DNA from: an uncultured Clostridia bacterium
GTDB lineage: Bacteria > Bacillota > Clostridia > Christensenellales > Aristaeellaceae
DNA length: 34,589 nucleotides
Assembly: GCA_946187775.1 (NCBI GenBank)
Contig: CAMHSI010000013.1
Coordinates: forward strand, 1-34,589
Direction: 5' to 3'
Position numbers and translations under genes: made by a program
The notes under the pieces: generated by a model
The model's database searches: none
Told to the model about the DNA's origin: nothing
Seen by the model: only the letters and a program-made list of their open reading frames with translations
In this document: positions 15,297-24,079 of the stretch, in pieces
Layout of the letters: each line of letters begins with the position of its first letter
Position numbering within the stretch: position 1 is the first letter of the stretch

Positions 15297-15328
15297 CGTC
15301 TCCGGGCGTTTGCTCGGGGACGTTTTTT
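15297..15328 (+). terminator. Terminator or attenuator in symporter leader
   Basis: An 8-bp stem with one G-T pair (15297-15304 with 15315-15322, 10-nt loop) is followed directly by T6 (15323-15328). It stands downstream of the promoter at 15252-15280 and only 29 bases before the symporter start, so it would stop transcription of that gene unless bypassed. It may also end the upstream exporter operon. Confidence 0.75.
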
Positions 15329-15357
15329 AGGCTTTGAAAAAGAAAGGCGGGACCGGT

Positions 15358-16962
15358 ATGAAACTGAAGGGAACCGTATTTGCGGGAACGGCGGCGGGAA
15401 GTGTTTTCCTCACTGCCGCAGCAGGCGCAGAGGGCGGCTTTCTTGACACGGTCGCAGAGGTGAATAACGCGGTCAACGGCGTGGTGTGGGGCGTTCCCGC
15501 CCTGGTGCTGCTGACCTTTGTCGGCGTGCTGATGACGGTGCTGACGAAGGTTTTCCAGGTCACGCATTTCGGCCACTGGATGAAGAAGACCATCGGTGCC
15601 GTTTTCCATGACAAGCACGTAACCAGCCACACGAAGGACCGGAGCATCTCCCAGTTCCAGAGCCTGTGCACCGCGCTGGCGGCCACGGTGGGAACGGGAA
15701 ACATCGTGGGCGTGGCCGGAGCCATTCTCGTGGGCGGCCCCGGCGCCGTGTTCTGGATGTGGGTCATGGCCTTCCTGGGCATGATGACCAATTACTCCGA
15801 GAACGTGCTGGGCATCTACTACCGGAGAAAGAATTCGAAGGGTGAATGGTCCGGCGGCGCCATGTATTACCTGCGGGACGGCCTGGGCGCCCGGAAGGGC
15901 TGCAAAACCCTGGGCAAGGTGCTGGCGGCGCTGTTCGCCGTGTTCTGCCTGATTGCTTCCTTCGGAATCGGCAACATGACGCAGGTCAGCTCGATTTCCG
16001 GAAACATGGAGTCCGTCTTCGGCATTCCCACCTGGGTCACCGGCCTGGTGATTACGGTGCTGGTGGGGCTGGTTGTGGTAGGCGGCCTCAAGCGCATTGC
16101 CTCCGTTACGGAGAAGATCGTTCCCTTTATGGTGGTCTTCTATATGATCGGGACCATCGCGATTTTCTTCATCAACATTTCCCATGTAGGCGCGGTGTTC
16201 ACCGCCATTTTCCGGGGAGCTTTCGGACTGGAGGCAGCCACCGGCGGCGTGGTGGGATACGGCATCAAGCTGGCCATTGAAATGGGCATGAAGCGGGGCG
16301 TCTTCTCCAACGAGGCCGGCCTCGGCTCCTCCGTAATGGTCCATTCCAACTCCAATGTCCATGAACCGGTGAAGCAGGGCATGTGGGGGATTTTCGAGGT
16401 GTTCGCGGACACCATCGTGGTCTGCACCCTGACGGCCTTCGCGGTGCTGTCCTCCGGCTTCTTTGACCTGAACACCGGGGCCCTGGTAAGCGAAACCGTT
16501 ACGAACAGCGCGGGAACGGCGCTGGCCGTTACCAAGGCAAACCTGGTGTCCCTCGTATTTGACCGGCAGTTCGGCGGAATCGGCTCCGCCTTCATCGCCG
16601 TCTCTATTATGCTCTTCGCCTTTTCCACGGTGCTGGGCTGGAGCCACTACGGCACCAAAGCCTGCGAGTACCTGCTGGGGGAGAAGCGGACCATTCCCTA
16701 CCGGGTGATTTTCGTGCTGCTGGTATTCGGCGGAGCGGTCATGGGTGAAAACCTGGCCTGGGACCTGGCGGACACCTTCAACGGCCTGATGATGATCCCG
16801 AACCTGATCGGCGTGATCGCCCTCTCCGGAGAGGTGGCAAAGATCACAAAGAACTATATCAACCGGCATATGCGCGGCAGCAGCGAGGAACCGCTCTTCT
16901 CCGCCTTCCCGGATGTGCAGTCGGAGGAAGAGTCGGAGCCGGATCCGGATCCCGTGGACTGA
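15358..16962 (+). CDS. Sodium:alanine/glycine symporter family protein (AGCS)
   Basis: A 534-aa membrane transporter of the AGCS (AlsT/DagA) family, which imports alanine or glycine with Na+ or H+. After a short hydrophobic N-terminus come about 10-11 membrane helices. Family landmarks are visible: GTGNIVGVAGAI near residue 113, GGAMYYLRDGLG near 163, and SNEAGLGSS near 315. The C-terminus is polar and acidic (EEESEPDPDPVD). The ATG at 15358 is chosen because AGGCGGGA precedes it; an in-frame TTG at 15334 lies almost at the end of the hairpin T-run and is less likely. It is bounded by the attenuator-like hairpin upstream and a terminator at 16977-17004. The exact substrate cannot be told from sequence. 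Confidence 0.92.
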   Translation: MKLKGTVFAGTAAGSVFLTAAAGAEGGFLDTVAEVNNAVNGVVWGVPALVLLTFVGVLMTVLTKVFQVTHFGHWMKKTIGAVFHDKHVTSHTKDRSISQFQSLCTALAATVGTGNIVGVAGAILVGGPGAVFWMWVMAFLGMMTNYSENVLGIYYRRKNSKGEWSGGAMYYLRDGLGARKGCKTLGKVLAALFAVFCLIASFGIGNMTQVSSISGNMESVFGIPTWVTGLVITVLVGLVVVGGLKRIASVTEKIVPFMVVFYMIGTIAIFFINISHVGAVFTAIFRGAFGLEAATGGVVGYGIKLAIEMGMKRGVFSNEAGLGSSVMVHSNSNVHEPVKQGMWGIFEVFADTIVVCTLTAFAVLSSGFFDLNTGALVSETVTNSAGTALAVTKANLVSLVFDRQFGGIGSAFIAVSIMLFAFSTVLGWSHYGTKACEYLLGEKRTIPYRVIFVLLVFGGAVMGENLAWDLADTFNGLMMIPNLIGVIALSGEVAKITKNYINRHMRGSSEEPLFSAFPDVQSEEESEPDPDPVD

Positions 16963-16976
16963 GAACCATGAACCTG

Positions 16977-17004
16977 AACCGGAGGGGAAACCCTCCGGTT
17001 TTTG
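16977..17004 (+). terminator. Intrinsic terminator
   Basis: A perfect 10-bp stem (16977-16986 with 16991-17000, GAAA loop) followed by TTTGCTTT. It ends the symporter gene. Confidence 0.85.
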
Positions 17005-17047
17005 CTTTCCCGGGAATCCGGAAAACAGGACGGAACGCAAAAAGTGG

Positions 17048-17075
17048 TTGTAAAAATCCGAAAGATCGGTAAAAT
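17048..17075 (+). promoter_or_regulatory. Sigma-A type promoter
   Basis: TTGTAA (17048-17053), a 16-base spacer and TAAAAT (17070-17075). It would start transcription near 17082, about 60 bases before the HAD gene. Confidence 0.7.
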
Positions 17076-17141
17076 GGTACCATGAAAGCAGTACAAAAGG
17101 AGAACGGGGAAGGCCCCGGGATTCGAAAGGAGAAAACGGCA

Positions 17142-18578
17142 ATGAAAAAGACAATGGCAGCCCTGATGACGCTGGTTCTGGCGCTCTGCATGGTTTGCGT
17201 CCTTCCCGCTGCGGCGGAGGAGGGGGAGGAAGCATTCGCTGAATGGAACAGCGAGGCGCCCGCGCTGAAGGCGTTGATTGAATATGTGGAAACGGTGACG
17301 GATGAAAGCTCTCCGGACTATATTCCCCCGGCGGACCGGATCGCTGTGTTCGATATGGACGGAACCCTCTGCGGCGAGCTGTATCCCACCTACCTGGAAT
17401 ACTACCTGCTGGCGAGAAGGATCTTTGCCGATCCCTCCTATACGCCGGATGAGGAGATGCTGGAGTTCGGCGCCATCCTCCGGGATCATGCCCTGGACAA
17501 ATCCTTTCCGGAGGGAATGGACCTTTTGCATGCCACCCATGCGGCGAAAGCCTACGCGGGGATGACCCTGACCCAGTTTTCCGACTTTGTGACCAACCAG
17601 CTGGTTCGGGATGTGGACGGCTTTGAGGGAATGACCTACGCGAACTCCTTCTACCTGCCCATGATTGAGGTGGTGGAGTACCTGCAGGAGAACGACTTCC
17701 TGGTATATGTCATCAGCGGATCCGACCGGTTCATCTGCCGCACCTTTGTGGAAGGCGTGCTGGACGTTCCCTATGAGCAGATCATCGGCATGGACGTGGA
17801 GCTGGAAGCCACGCACCAGGAAGGCGCCGACGGCCTGAAGTACGTGTATACAAAAGAGGACACCATCGTCCGTACGGACCGGCTGATCATCAAGAACCTG
17901 AAGATGAACAAGGTGACGGCCATCGTGCGGGAAATCGGCAAGCAGCCGGTGCTTTCCTTCGGCAACAGCAGCGGCGACGTGAGCATGCACAACTACACGA
18001 TTTTCGGCAACAAGTATAAGAGCGCCGCGTTCATGCTGATTGCCGATGACGAGGAGCGGGATTACGGCAACACGGAAAAGGTGCAGAAGCTCCGGAAGCA
18101 GTGGGAAGAGGACGGCTTCCACGTGATTTCCATGAAGGACGATTTCCGGACCATTTACGGCGACGATGTGAAGAAGACCGGAACCTTCCGCTGGCTTGAG
18201 GAGTTCGCGAATCCGGTGAATCCGCCGGCGGCCGCGGCCGAACAGGAAGCGGAAAGCGCGGGAGTCCAGTATGTGATGTACCTGGGAACCAACGGCAAGG
18301 ATACCAACAAGCCGGTGTTCACGGAGGAGGAAGCCATGGAAAAGGCCAGGGAAATCCTGGTCCGTCACTTCGGGGGCTACACCCTCCAGGAAGCCAAAGG
18401 CGGCTGGAAGGACGGGGAAAACCTGTACCAGGAATATACGCTGGTGATTTACCTGAACGACACCACCGCGGACAAGGTACACGCCGCCGCGGACGAGCTG
18501 GTTGAAGCCTTCGACCAGAGCTCCGTGATGATCCAGGAAATTCCCTCCCGTACGGAGTTCTATTCCCCCGCAAAATGA
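17142..18578 (+). CDS. Secreted HAD-family phosphatase with DUF3574-like C-terminus
   Basis: A 478-aa exported protein. Residues 1-25 are a signal peptide ending in PAAAEE. A phosphoserine-phosphatase-like HAD domain follows: motif I DMDGTL (71-76, nucleophile Asp71 and acid Asp73), motif II SGS (192-194) and motif IV GNSSGD (274-279). After a Pro/Ala linker (about 360-373), residues 374-478 form a separate small domain (YVMYLGTN, GGYTLQEAKGGWKDG, then strands and helix) that resembles DUF3574. The start at 17142 is favoured over an in-frame ATG at 17082, which would fall at the transcription start and spoil the signal peptide; AAAGGAG precedes 17142. The HAD substrate is unknown. It acts outside the membrane. 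Confidence 0.85.
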   Translation: MKKTMAALMTLVLALCMVCVLPAAAEEGEEAFAEWNSEAPALKALIEYVETVTDESSPDYIPPADRIAVFDMDGTLCGELYPTYLEYYLLARRIFADPSYTPDEEMLEFGAILRDHALDKSFPEGMDLLHATHAAKAYAGMTLTQFSDFVTNQLVRDVDGFEGMTYANSFYLPMIEVVEYLQENDFLVYVISGSDRFICRTFVEGVLDVPYEQIIGMDVELEATHQEGADGLKYVYTKEDTIVRTDRLIIKNLKMNKVTAIVREIGKQPVLSFGNSSGDVSMHNYTIFGNKYKSAAFMLIADDEERDYGNTEKVQKLRKQWEEDGFHVISMKDDFRTIYGDDVKKTGTFRWLEEFANPVNPPAAAAEQEAESAGVQYVMYLGTNGKDTNKPVFTEEEAMEKAREILVRHFGGYTLQEAKGGWKDGENLYQEYTLVIYLNDTTADKVHAAADELVEAFDQSSVMIQEIPSRTEFYSPAK

Positions 18579-18601
18579 AAATGAAATAACCTGTGCGAGG
18601 C

Positions 18602-18632
18602 GCAGCCGCAGGCCGGTCCGGTCTGCGGCTGC
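18602..18632. other. Strong hairpin without T-tract
   Basis: A 13-bp stem with one G-T pair (18602-18614 with 18620-18632) and a 5-base loop between the HAD and MBL genes. No T-run follows, so it may be an mRNA processing or stability element rather than a terminator. Confidence 0.65.
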
Positions 18633-18728
18633 ACCTGCTGAGACGGCCGGTGCTCCTGGGGAAGAAAACGGGCAGGAGACTCGTTTACATGACAGGAATC
18701 CATTCAGGAAATGATCCGGAGGTGCTTT

Positions 18729-19565
18729 ATGCGACTGATTCTTTTACTGGTTTTCATCCTCAGCAGCCTGCTGGCACCGGCGGCGGCCGCCGGCGCGGGA
18801 GAGGAGATGTCCCTGTATGTCCTGAATGTGGGCAAGGCGGACAGCATGATTCTCCGCTCCGGGGAGAATATATACCTGATTGATACCGGACGGGGCAGGA
18901 CCATGGATGTCACGGAATCAGCCCTGAAGGAGGAAGGCATTACCCACCTGGACGCGGTGATCATCACCCATATGGATTCGGACCATGTGGGAGGGCTGAA
19001 AAAGCTGCTGAAGTCGGATGTCACCCTGGACCATATCTATGTTCCCGCCTATTACCTGCAGGAGGAAAAGGACAAGGAAAATCCGGCCATCAAGGCGGCG
19101 GAGAAGCAGGGACGGGAAACGGAAATCCTGGAGGCGGGGCAAACCCTGCCCCTGGGGGAAGGAAAAATCACCGTACTGGGCCCCATTTCCCCGGCGACGG
19201 ACAAGGAGGACAACAACTCCCTGGTCCTGCTGGCGGAAGCGGCAGGCGGAAGCATCCTGCTGGGGGGAGATATGGAGTTCCCGGAGGAAGCCGCCCTGCT
19301 GCGCGCGGGCGTCATTCCCCGGGCGGATGTGCTGAAGGTGCCCAACCACGGGGATGGCGACGCGACCAGTGAGGAGTTCCTGCGGGCAGTGCAGCCGAAG
19401 ATCGCCGTGATTTCCACCAGCACGGAGGAGAAGGAAACCACGCCTGATCCCCGGATCATGGAGCTGCTGGAGCAGATGAATGTGGAAACCTACCAGACCC
19501 AGGACAGCCGGACCGGCGTCCTGGTTACCCTGCGGGACGGGGAGGCAGCGGTGGAACTCCGCTGA
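18729..19565 (+). CDS. Secreted ComEC-like metallo-beta-lactamase-fold protein
   Basis: A 278-aa protein with a signal peptide (1-22, ending AAAAGAG) and a metallo-beta-lactamase fold like the C-terminal domain of ComEC/Rec2. The metal motif HMDSDHVGG is at 81-89, preceded by YLIDTG (49-54); later metal or structural blocks are LLGGDME (about 183-189) and VPNHGD (about 206-211). Stand-alone secreted members are common in Firmicutes and are suspected nucleases or phosphodiesterases. The start at 18729 has CCGGAGGTG upstream; an in-frame ATG at 18711 lacks one. It may be co-transcribed with the HAD gene 150 bases upstream. It ends only 15 bases from the convergent MFS gene. Confidence 0.88.
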   Translation: MRLILLLVFILSSLLAPAAAAGAGEEMSLYVLNVGKADSMILRSGENIYLIDTGRGRTMDVTESALKEEGITHLDAVIITHMDSDHVGGLKKLLKSDVTLDHIYVPAYYLQEEKDKENPAIKAAEKQGRETEILEAGQTLPLGEGKITVLGPISPATDKEDNNSLVLLAEAAGGSILLGGDMEFPEEAALLRAGVIPRADVLKVPNHGDGDATSEEFLRAVQPKIAVISTSTEEKETTPDPRIMELLEQMNVETYQTQDSRTGVLVTLRDGEAAVELR

Positions 19566-19580
19566 GGCCCCGGATCCCGT

Positions 19581-20759
19581 TCAGGACCGGCGGTTCCGGC
19601 GCAGCAGCGCCAGGGCGAGAACCAGGACCAGCGGGAAGATGCTGCCTGCCAGCATGCCGATCTGCAGGCGGTTGCCGGCCTGCTGGGTAACCAGGCCGAC
19701 CAGGCTGGGGCCGAAGGCGCCGCCCAGGTCCCCGGACATGGCCAGCAGGGCGAAGAGCGCCGTGCCGCCGCGGGGCAGCCGGGGAGACGTGATGCTGATG
19801 GTTCCCGGCCACATGATTCCAACGGAGAAACCGCAGAGGATGCAGCCTGCCAGCCCCGCCGCGGGAGCGGAGGAGAGGGCGGCCAGCAGGTAACAGCACA
19901 GGCAGAGAATTCCTGATCCGGTCATGAACCGGATCAGGTTCATTTTTTCGCCGAATTTTCCGTAGATCACCCGGCTGATGCCCATGGCCACGGCGAAGAG
20001 GCAGGGGCCGGCCAGGTCTCCCAGGACCTTTGAAAGCCCGAGGGCCGCCTCCGCGTAGGCGGAAGCCCACTGGGCCATGGAAAGCTCGGAGGCGCCGGCG
20101 CAGACCATCAGCAGGGCGCAGAGCCAGAACAGCGGCGTCCTGAAAAGCTCGCGGATGGACATGCCTTCTCCGGCCTCTGTCAGGTGTTCAATAGGACAGG
20201 TCAGGAAATTGAAGATATTGCAAAGGGGAATCAGCGCCCAGAGGCAGGCGAGGATCTTCCAGTTTTCGATGCCGAAGACCGCGAAGAAGACGGAGGAAAC
20301 CAGGATCACCCCGACGGAGCCCCAGCAGTAGAAGGAATGCAAAAGGCTCATGACGGAGCTCTTGTTCTCAAAGGGGCAGGCTTCCACGATGGGGCTCACC
20401 AGGACTTCAATCAGCCCGCTGCCGACGGCATAGACCAGGACGCAGATCAGGATCCCGATAAAGGGATCCGCAAACAGGCCCGGAAGGACGGCAAGCCCCG
20501 CAAGGCCGAGGCCGCTGGCTACCTCCGAAAGGATCACGCTGCGCCGGTAGCCCAGGGAGTCCGCGAAACGGGCGCACAAAACATCCACCACCAGCTGCGT
20601 CAGGAAGAAAACCGTCGGGATCAGGGCAATCCGGCCCAGGGAGATCCCGTAATCCGTATGGAAACGGAGGAACAGCAGCGGACAGAAATTGGCGGCGATG
20701 GCCTGGGTGATGAACCCGAGATAGCAGGCGGTCAGCGTTTTCCGGTAGTTCTTGTTCAT
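19581..20759 (-). CDS. MFS transporter
   Basis: A 392-aa protein with twelve predicted membrane helices in two halves of six, separated by a central polar loop (about residues 190-205). The loop after helix 2 reads [13 protein letters not shown], a version of the MFS signature G-x-x-x-D-x-x-G-R-R/K, and [12 protein letters not shown] marks the equivalent loop of the second half. It belongs to the general MFS_1 group; nothing in the sequence reveals its substrate. It is a single gene on the minus strand with a promoter at 20808-20837, divergent from the macro-domain gene. Confidence 0.88.
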   Translation of the reverse strand: MNKNYRKTLTACYLGFITQAIAANFCPLLFLRFHTDYGISLGRIALIPTVFFLTQLVVDVLCARFADSLGYRRSVILSEVASGLGLAGLAVLPGLFADPFIGILICVLVYAVGSGLIEVLVSPIVEACPFENKSSVMSLLHSFYCWGSVGVILVSSVFFAVFGIENWKILACLWALIPLCNIFNFLTCPIEHLTEAGEGMSIRELFRTPLFWLCALLMVCAGASELSMAQWASAYAEAALGLSKVLGDLAGPCLFAVAMGISRVIYGKFGEKMNLIRFMTGSGILCLCCYLLAALSSAPAAGLAGCILCGFSVGIMWPGTISITSPRLPRGGTALFALLAMSGDLGGAFGPSLVGLVTQQAGNRLQIGMLAGSIFPLVLVLALALLRRNRRS

Positions 20760-20807
20760 GGGATACCTCGCGCATCATTTCAGGAGTTTCTTAAAAAACC
20801 GGGGAAC

Positions 20808-20837
20808 ATTATACCTGCCGGAAACAGGGGGCGTCAA
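20808..20837 (-). promoter_or_regulatory. Promoter of MFS gene
   Basis: On the minus strand, TTGACG (20837-20832), an 18-base spacer and TATAAT (20813-20808), about 50 bases before the MFS start. It lies back to back with the macro-gene promoter. Confidence 0.8.
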
Positions 20838-20865
20838 TCGTTCCGCGCCGCCTGGGGGAACCGGT

Positions 20866-20894
20866 TTGAAAAAAGTCCGGAATCCGGATACAAT
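20866..20894 (+). promoter_or_regulatory. Promoter of macro-domain gene
   Basis: TTGAAA (20866-20871), a 17-base spacer and TACAAT (20889-20894), about 50 bases before the start at 20946. Confidence 0.8.
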
Positions 20895-20945
20895 AGGGGC
20901 GTATCAACGGGAGAAAAAGAGCACGGAATCCGGGGGAGGAAGAGC

Positions 20946-22040
20946 ATGCCTTTCGAAATTGTACGGAACGATATCACGAAGATGAAGGCGGACGCCATCG
21001 TCAACGCGGCAAACCCGACGCTCCTGGGCGGAGGCGGCGTGGACGGGGCCATTCACAGCGCGGCCGGCCCGGAGCTGCTGGAGGAATGCAGGGGGCTCAA
21101 CGGCTGCGAAACGGGGCAGGCAAAGATCACCAAAGGGTACCGGCTTCCGGCAAAGTATGTCATTCATACGGTGGGGCCGGTCTGGCACGGGGGAAACCAT
21201 CATGAGCGGGAGCTGCTGTACTCCTGCTATGAGAATTCCCTGAAGCTGGCGGCGGAAAAGGGGCTGGAATCCGTTGCCTTCCCGCTGATCTCCGCCGGCG
21301 CCTACGGCTACCCGAAGGAAGAGGCCATGGAGGTGGCCGTGGAAGCCGTCAGCCGGTTCCTTTTGCATCACGAGATGACGGTGTGGCTGGTGGTGTTCGG
21401 CCGCCAGGCGTTTTTCACCGGGAAGAAGCTGTTCCGGGATGTGCGGGAATACATTGACGACCATTACGCTGAAACCCATATAAGGACAAACCTGGAGCAG
21501 GCCCGGGCTTCCCTCTGGCAGGAGGATGAGGAAAGCGCCCTGGTCCTGGAGCCCCGGATCCGGCGGAAGCGCCGGGAGGAGGAAATGGACTTTGCCGCCC
21601 CGAAGGCCGCCCCGCGGGACGCCATGCCTGCACCGACGGCGGGAAACGCCGCAATGCCGGACTGGGAGGCGCTGCTCCGCCAGACGGACGAGGGCTTTTC
21701 CAAGGCGCTGCTCCGGAAGATCGACGAAAGGGGAATGACGGACAGCCAGTGCTACAAGAAGGCGAACGTGGACAGGAGGCTGTTCAGCAAAATCCGTTCC
21801 GATCCGGATTACAAGCCCAGCAAGCCGACGGTGTTCGCCTTTGTAATGGCGCTGGAGATGACGCTGCCGGAGGCGAAGGAGCTCCTGAAGAAAGCGGGGT
21901 TCGCCCTGAGCCGCAGCAGCAAGCTGGACGTTGTGATGGAATACTGCATCAGGAACCGGATTTACAGCGTCCTGGAGATCAACGAGGTGCTCTATGAGCT
22001 GGATCTGCCGCTGCTGGGCAACAACAGCGTTGTCGCATAG
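20946..22040 (+). CDS. Macro-domain protein with C-terminal helical domain
   Basis: A 364-aa protein. Residues 1-168 are a macro domain that binds or hydrolyses ADP-ribose derivatives: [22 protein letters not shown] (around 20-41) and the loop [11 protein letters not shown] (113-123). A charged linker (about 195-240) joins it to a C-terminal all-helical domain (about 240-358) with a DNA-binding look: [27 protein letters not shown] (from 261 on) resembles a helix-turn-helix. The same combination occurs in other Firmicutes, from memory. The open frame extends far upstream without a stop, but the promoter at 20866-20894 and GGGGGAGGAAG before 20946 fix the start. The neighbouring VWA gene suggests a stress or defence-related function, not proven. 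Confidence 0.88.
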   Translation: MPFEIVRNDITKMKADAIVNAANPTLLGGGGVDGAIHSAAGPELLEECRGLNGCETGQAKITKGYRLPAKYVIHTVGPVWHGGNHHERELLYSCYENSLKLAAEKGLESVAFPLISAGAYGYPKEEAMEVAVEAVSRFLLHHEMTVWLVVFGRQAFFTGKKLFRDVREYIDDHYAETHIRTNLEQARASLWQEDEESALVLEPRIRRKRREEEMDFAAPKAAPRDAMPAPTAGNAAMPDWEALLRQTDEGFSKALLRKIDERGMTDSQCYKKANVDRRLFSKIRSDPDYKPSKPTVFAFVMALEMTLPEAKELLKKAGFALSRSSKLDVVMEYCIRNRIYSVLEINEVLYELDLPLLGNNSVVA

Positions 22041-22082
22041 CAGGCGACCTGCGGGAGCCCCTGATGCGCTATCCTGTGACTG

Positions 22083-22120
22083 TCAGGAGGGAAGAGCCTC
22101 CTGAACAAAGGAACAGGAGG
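22083..22120 (+). promoter_or_regulatory. Mutually exclusive hairpins at the VWA ribosome binding site
   Basis: CAGGAGG occurs at 22084-22090 and again at 22114-22120, the second copy being the VWA ribosome binding site. Between them, CCTCCTG (22097-22103) can pair with either copy. Pairing with the first gives an 8-bp hairpin (22083-22090 with 22097-22104) that leaves the site free; pairing with the second hides it. Confidence 0.5.
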
Positions 22121-22129
22121 CGTTGGAAC

Positions 22130-22783
22130 ATGAAGAAGAACCTGACGGAAATGGTTTTTATCCTGGACAGGAGCGGGTCCATGAGCGGCCTGGAGGCGGA
22201 CACCATCGGCGGCTTCAACAGCATGATTGAGCGGCAGAAAAAGGAACCCGGGGAGGCGCTGGTGTCCACGGTGCTGTTTTCGGATGAGAGCACGGTCATC
22301 CATGACCGGGCGGATATCCGGAAGGTGGAGCCGATGACGGACCGGCAGTACTTCGTGGGAGGATGCACGGCGCTGATCGACGCCATCGGGCAGGCCATCC
22401 ACCACATCGGCAATGTGCATAAATACGCCCGGGAGGAGGACCGGCCGGAGCACACGATCTTTGTCATCACCACCGACGGAATGGAAAACGCCAGCCGCCG
22501 CTACAGCAGCGACGAGGTACGGAAGATGGTGGAACGGCAGAAAAGCAAATACGGCTGGGAGTTCCTTTTCCTCGGGGCGAACATCGATGCGGTGGAAACG
22601 GCGAAGCACTTCGGGATCGAACGGGACCGGGCCGTGCGGTACCACAACGACCGGAGGGGCGTGGCCCTGAATTACGAAATCGTCAGCAGGACCGTCGGGG
22701 ACATGCGGGCGTGCAGGCCGGTTGCATCGGGCTGGAAAGCGGAAATAGAGGAGGATTACGCCTCCCGGAAAGCGGACGGGTGA
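22130..22783 (+). CDS. VWA-domain protein
   Basis: A 217-aa single-domain cytoplasmic protein with a complete MIDAS metal site: DRSGS (13-17), Thr80 in GGCTAL and Asp116 in TTDGMEN. It resembles TerY-like VWA proteins, which act as adaptors for protein assemblies. There is no signal peptide or membrane anchor. The start at 22130 is supported by CAGGAGG ten bases upstream; an in-frame ATG at 22064 would add residues not typical of the fold. It lies 90 bases after the macro-domain gene, with alternative hairpins in between, and is closed by a terminator at 22774-22799, so the two genes probably form an operon. Confidence 0.88.
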   Translation: MKKNLTEMVFILDRSGSMSGLEADTIGGFNSMIERQKKEPGEALVSTVLFSDESTVIHDRADIRKVEPMTDRQYFVGGCTALIDAIGQAIHHIGNVHKYAREEDRPEHTIFVITTDGMENASRRYSSDEVRKMVERQKSKYGWEFLFLGANIDAVETAKHFGIERDRAVRYHNDRRGVALNYEIVSRTVGDMRACRPVASGWKAEIEEDYASRKADG

Positions 22784-22799
22784 AAACCCGTCCCTTTGG
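22774..22799 (+). terminator. Intrinsic terminator overlapping VWA stop
   Basis: A perfect 8-bp stem (22774-22781 with 22786-22793) with a GAAA loop, followed by CTTTGGTTT. The stop codon TGA (22781-22783) lies in the hairpin. Confidence 0.75.
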
Positions 22800-22829
22800 T
22801 TTACATCCCTGTCCTTTTCGTGGTAGAAT
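22800..22829 (+). promoter_or_regulatory. Promoter of butyrate kinase gene
   Basis: TTTACA (22800-22805), an 18-base spacer and TAGAAT (22824-22829) preceded by TGG. Confidence 0.7.
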
Positions 22830-22917
22830 ACCGAATCGATAAGTGACTTCAGTTCTTCAGGACGCGGAATCCCCACGGGTTTCGGCGTACCGCCGCGGTG
22901 AAGGAGAGGGATCCCCA

Positions 22918-24060
22918 ATGACGGAAAAGGAATACAGGCTGCTGATTATCAATCCAGGCTCCACCTCCACAAAGATCAGCCTCTTTGTGAACGAGGAGGA
23001 GCTGTTTGAAAAAAGCAGGTTTCATGACGCGCCGCTGCTGCTGCAGTATCCCCATGTGAACGGGCAGGTACCCTTCCGCTACCAGGTGATCCTGGAAATG
23101 CTGGCGGAGGAAGGAGTGGACCCGGCGTCCATCGATGTGTTTGTCGGCCGCGGGGGAAGCGCCTGCACGCAACCCAGCGGCGTAACGATCATCGACCAGA
23201 AGCTGTACGACGATACGGAGGCGGCCGTGGGCGGAAGCGAGCACGCGGCGAAGCTGGGCGTTATGCTGGCATGGAAGTTTGCCCTGGCGTACCACCGGCC
23301 CGCCTATACCCTGAATCCCACCAATGTGGATGAATACTGCGACCTTGCGCGGCTTACCGGCATCCGCGGCCTGTACCGCCATCCCCACTCCCACGTGCTG
23401 AACCCGAAGGCGGTGGCGGAGGCGCATGCGGAAAGCATGGGCAAAAGCGTCGGGGACTGCTGCTTTATCGTGGCCCACATCGACGGCGGGGTCACGGTCA
23501 GCGCCCATGATCACGGACGCATGATTGACGGCACCATGGGCGCGGACGGGGACGGGCCTTTTGCCCCTACCCGGATCGGCAGCGTGCCGGTGCTGGCGCT
23601 GCTGGATTATATTGAGGAGCGCACCCGGGACGGGGCCGCTTCCGCGGAGGATGTGCTGGCGGATATCCGGCGCATGTGCTCCAGGTCCGGCGGCTTTGTG
23701 AGCCTGTTCGGAACCTCCAATTCCGATACGGTGCATGCCCTGGTGGACCAGGGGGACCCGAAGGCGGTGCTGGTGTGGAACGCCATGATTTACCAGATCT
23801 GCAAGAGCATCGGGGCGATGAGCGCCGTGCTGGGCGGAAAGGTGGACGCAATCCTGCTCACCGGCGGGCTGATGCGGTTTGACGATATCACCGCGGGAAT
23901 CCGGGAGCGGTGCGGATGGATCGCGCCGATTCATGTGTACCCGGGTGAGATGGAACAGGAAGCCATGGCCTTCCCGGTGCTGAAGGTGCTCCGGGGCGAG
24001 CGGACGGCCATGAAGTACAGCGGAAAGAACGTGTGGGACGGCTTCGGCTTTCCCATGTAA
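22918..24060 (+). CDS. buk: Butyrate kinase
   Basis: A 380-aa member of the acetate/butyrate kinase family (butyrate kinases are usually about 355 aa). It interconverts butyryl phosphate plus ADP and butyrate plus ATP in the cytoplasm. The N-terminal phosphate-binding block is INPGSTSTK (11-19); the second is HIDGGVTVSAHDHGRMID (about 189-206), and LLTGGL (about 317-322) marks the third. Butyrate kinase rather than acetate kinase is favoured by the overall length and the NPGSTSTK and GGVTVSAH forms. Phosphotransbutyrylase (ptb), the usual partner, is not next to it, so other acids (for example branched-chain) are possible. The start at 22918 follows GAAGGAGAGG; the in-frame frame open to 22843 lacks a site. 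Confidence 0.9.
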   Translation: MTEKEYRLLIINPGSTSTKISLFVNEEELFEKSRFHDAPLLLQYPHVNGQVPFRYQVILEMLAEEGVDPASIDVFVGRGGSACTQPSGVTIIDQKLYDDTEAAVGGSEHAAKLGVMLAWKFALAYHRPAYTLNPTNVDEYCDLARLTGIRGLYRHPHSHVLNPKAVAEAHAESMGKSVGDCCFIVAHIDGGVTVSAHDHGRMIDGTMGADGDGPFAPTRIGSVPVLALLDYIEERTRDGAASAEDVLADIRRMCSRSGGFVSLFGTSNSDTVHALVDQGDPKAVLVWNAMIYQICKSIGAMSAVLGGKVDAILLTGGLMRFDDITAGIRERCGWIAPIHVYPGEMEQEAMAFPVLKVLRGERTAMKYSGKNVWDGFGFPM

Positions 24061-24079
24061 ACCGGCGGGGGAAAGCTGC

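Noticed and set aside
15257-15337. 26-codon frame between exporter and symporter as a candidate precursor peptide
   Set aside because: It overlaps the promoter, lacks a convincing ribosome binding site and does not have a GG/GA leader pattern; part of it is the terminator hairpin.
20184-20945. Upstream extension of the macro-domain frame
   Set aside because: It overlaps the minus-strand MFS gene and its promoter, and has no ribosome binding site; the start at 20946 fits promoter and site.
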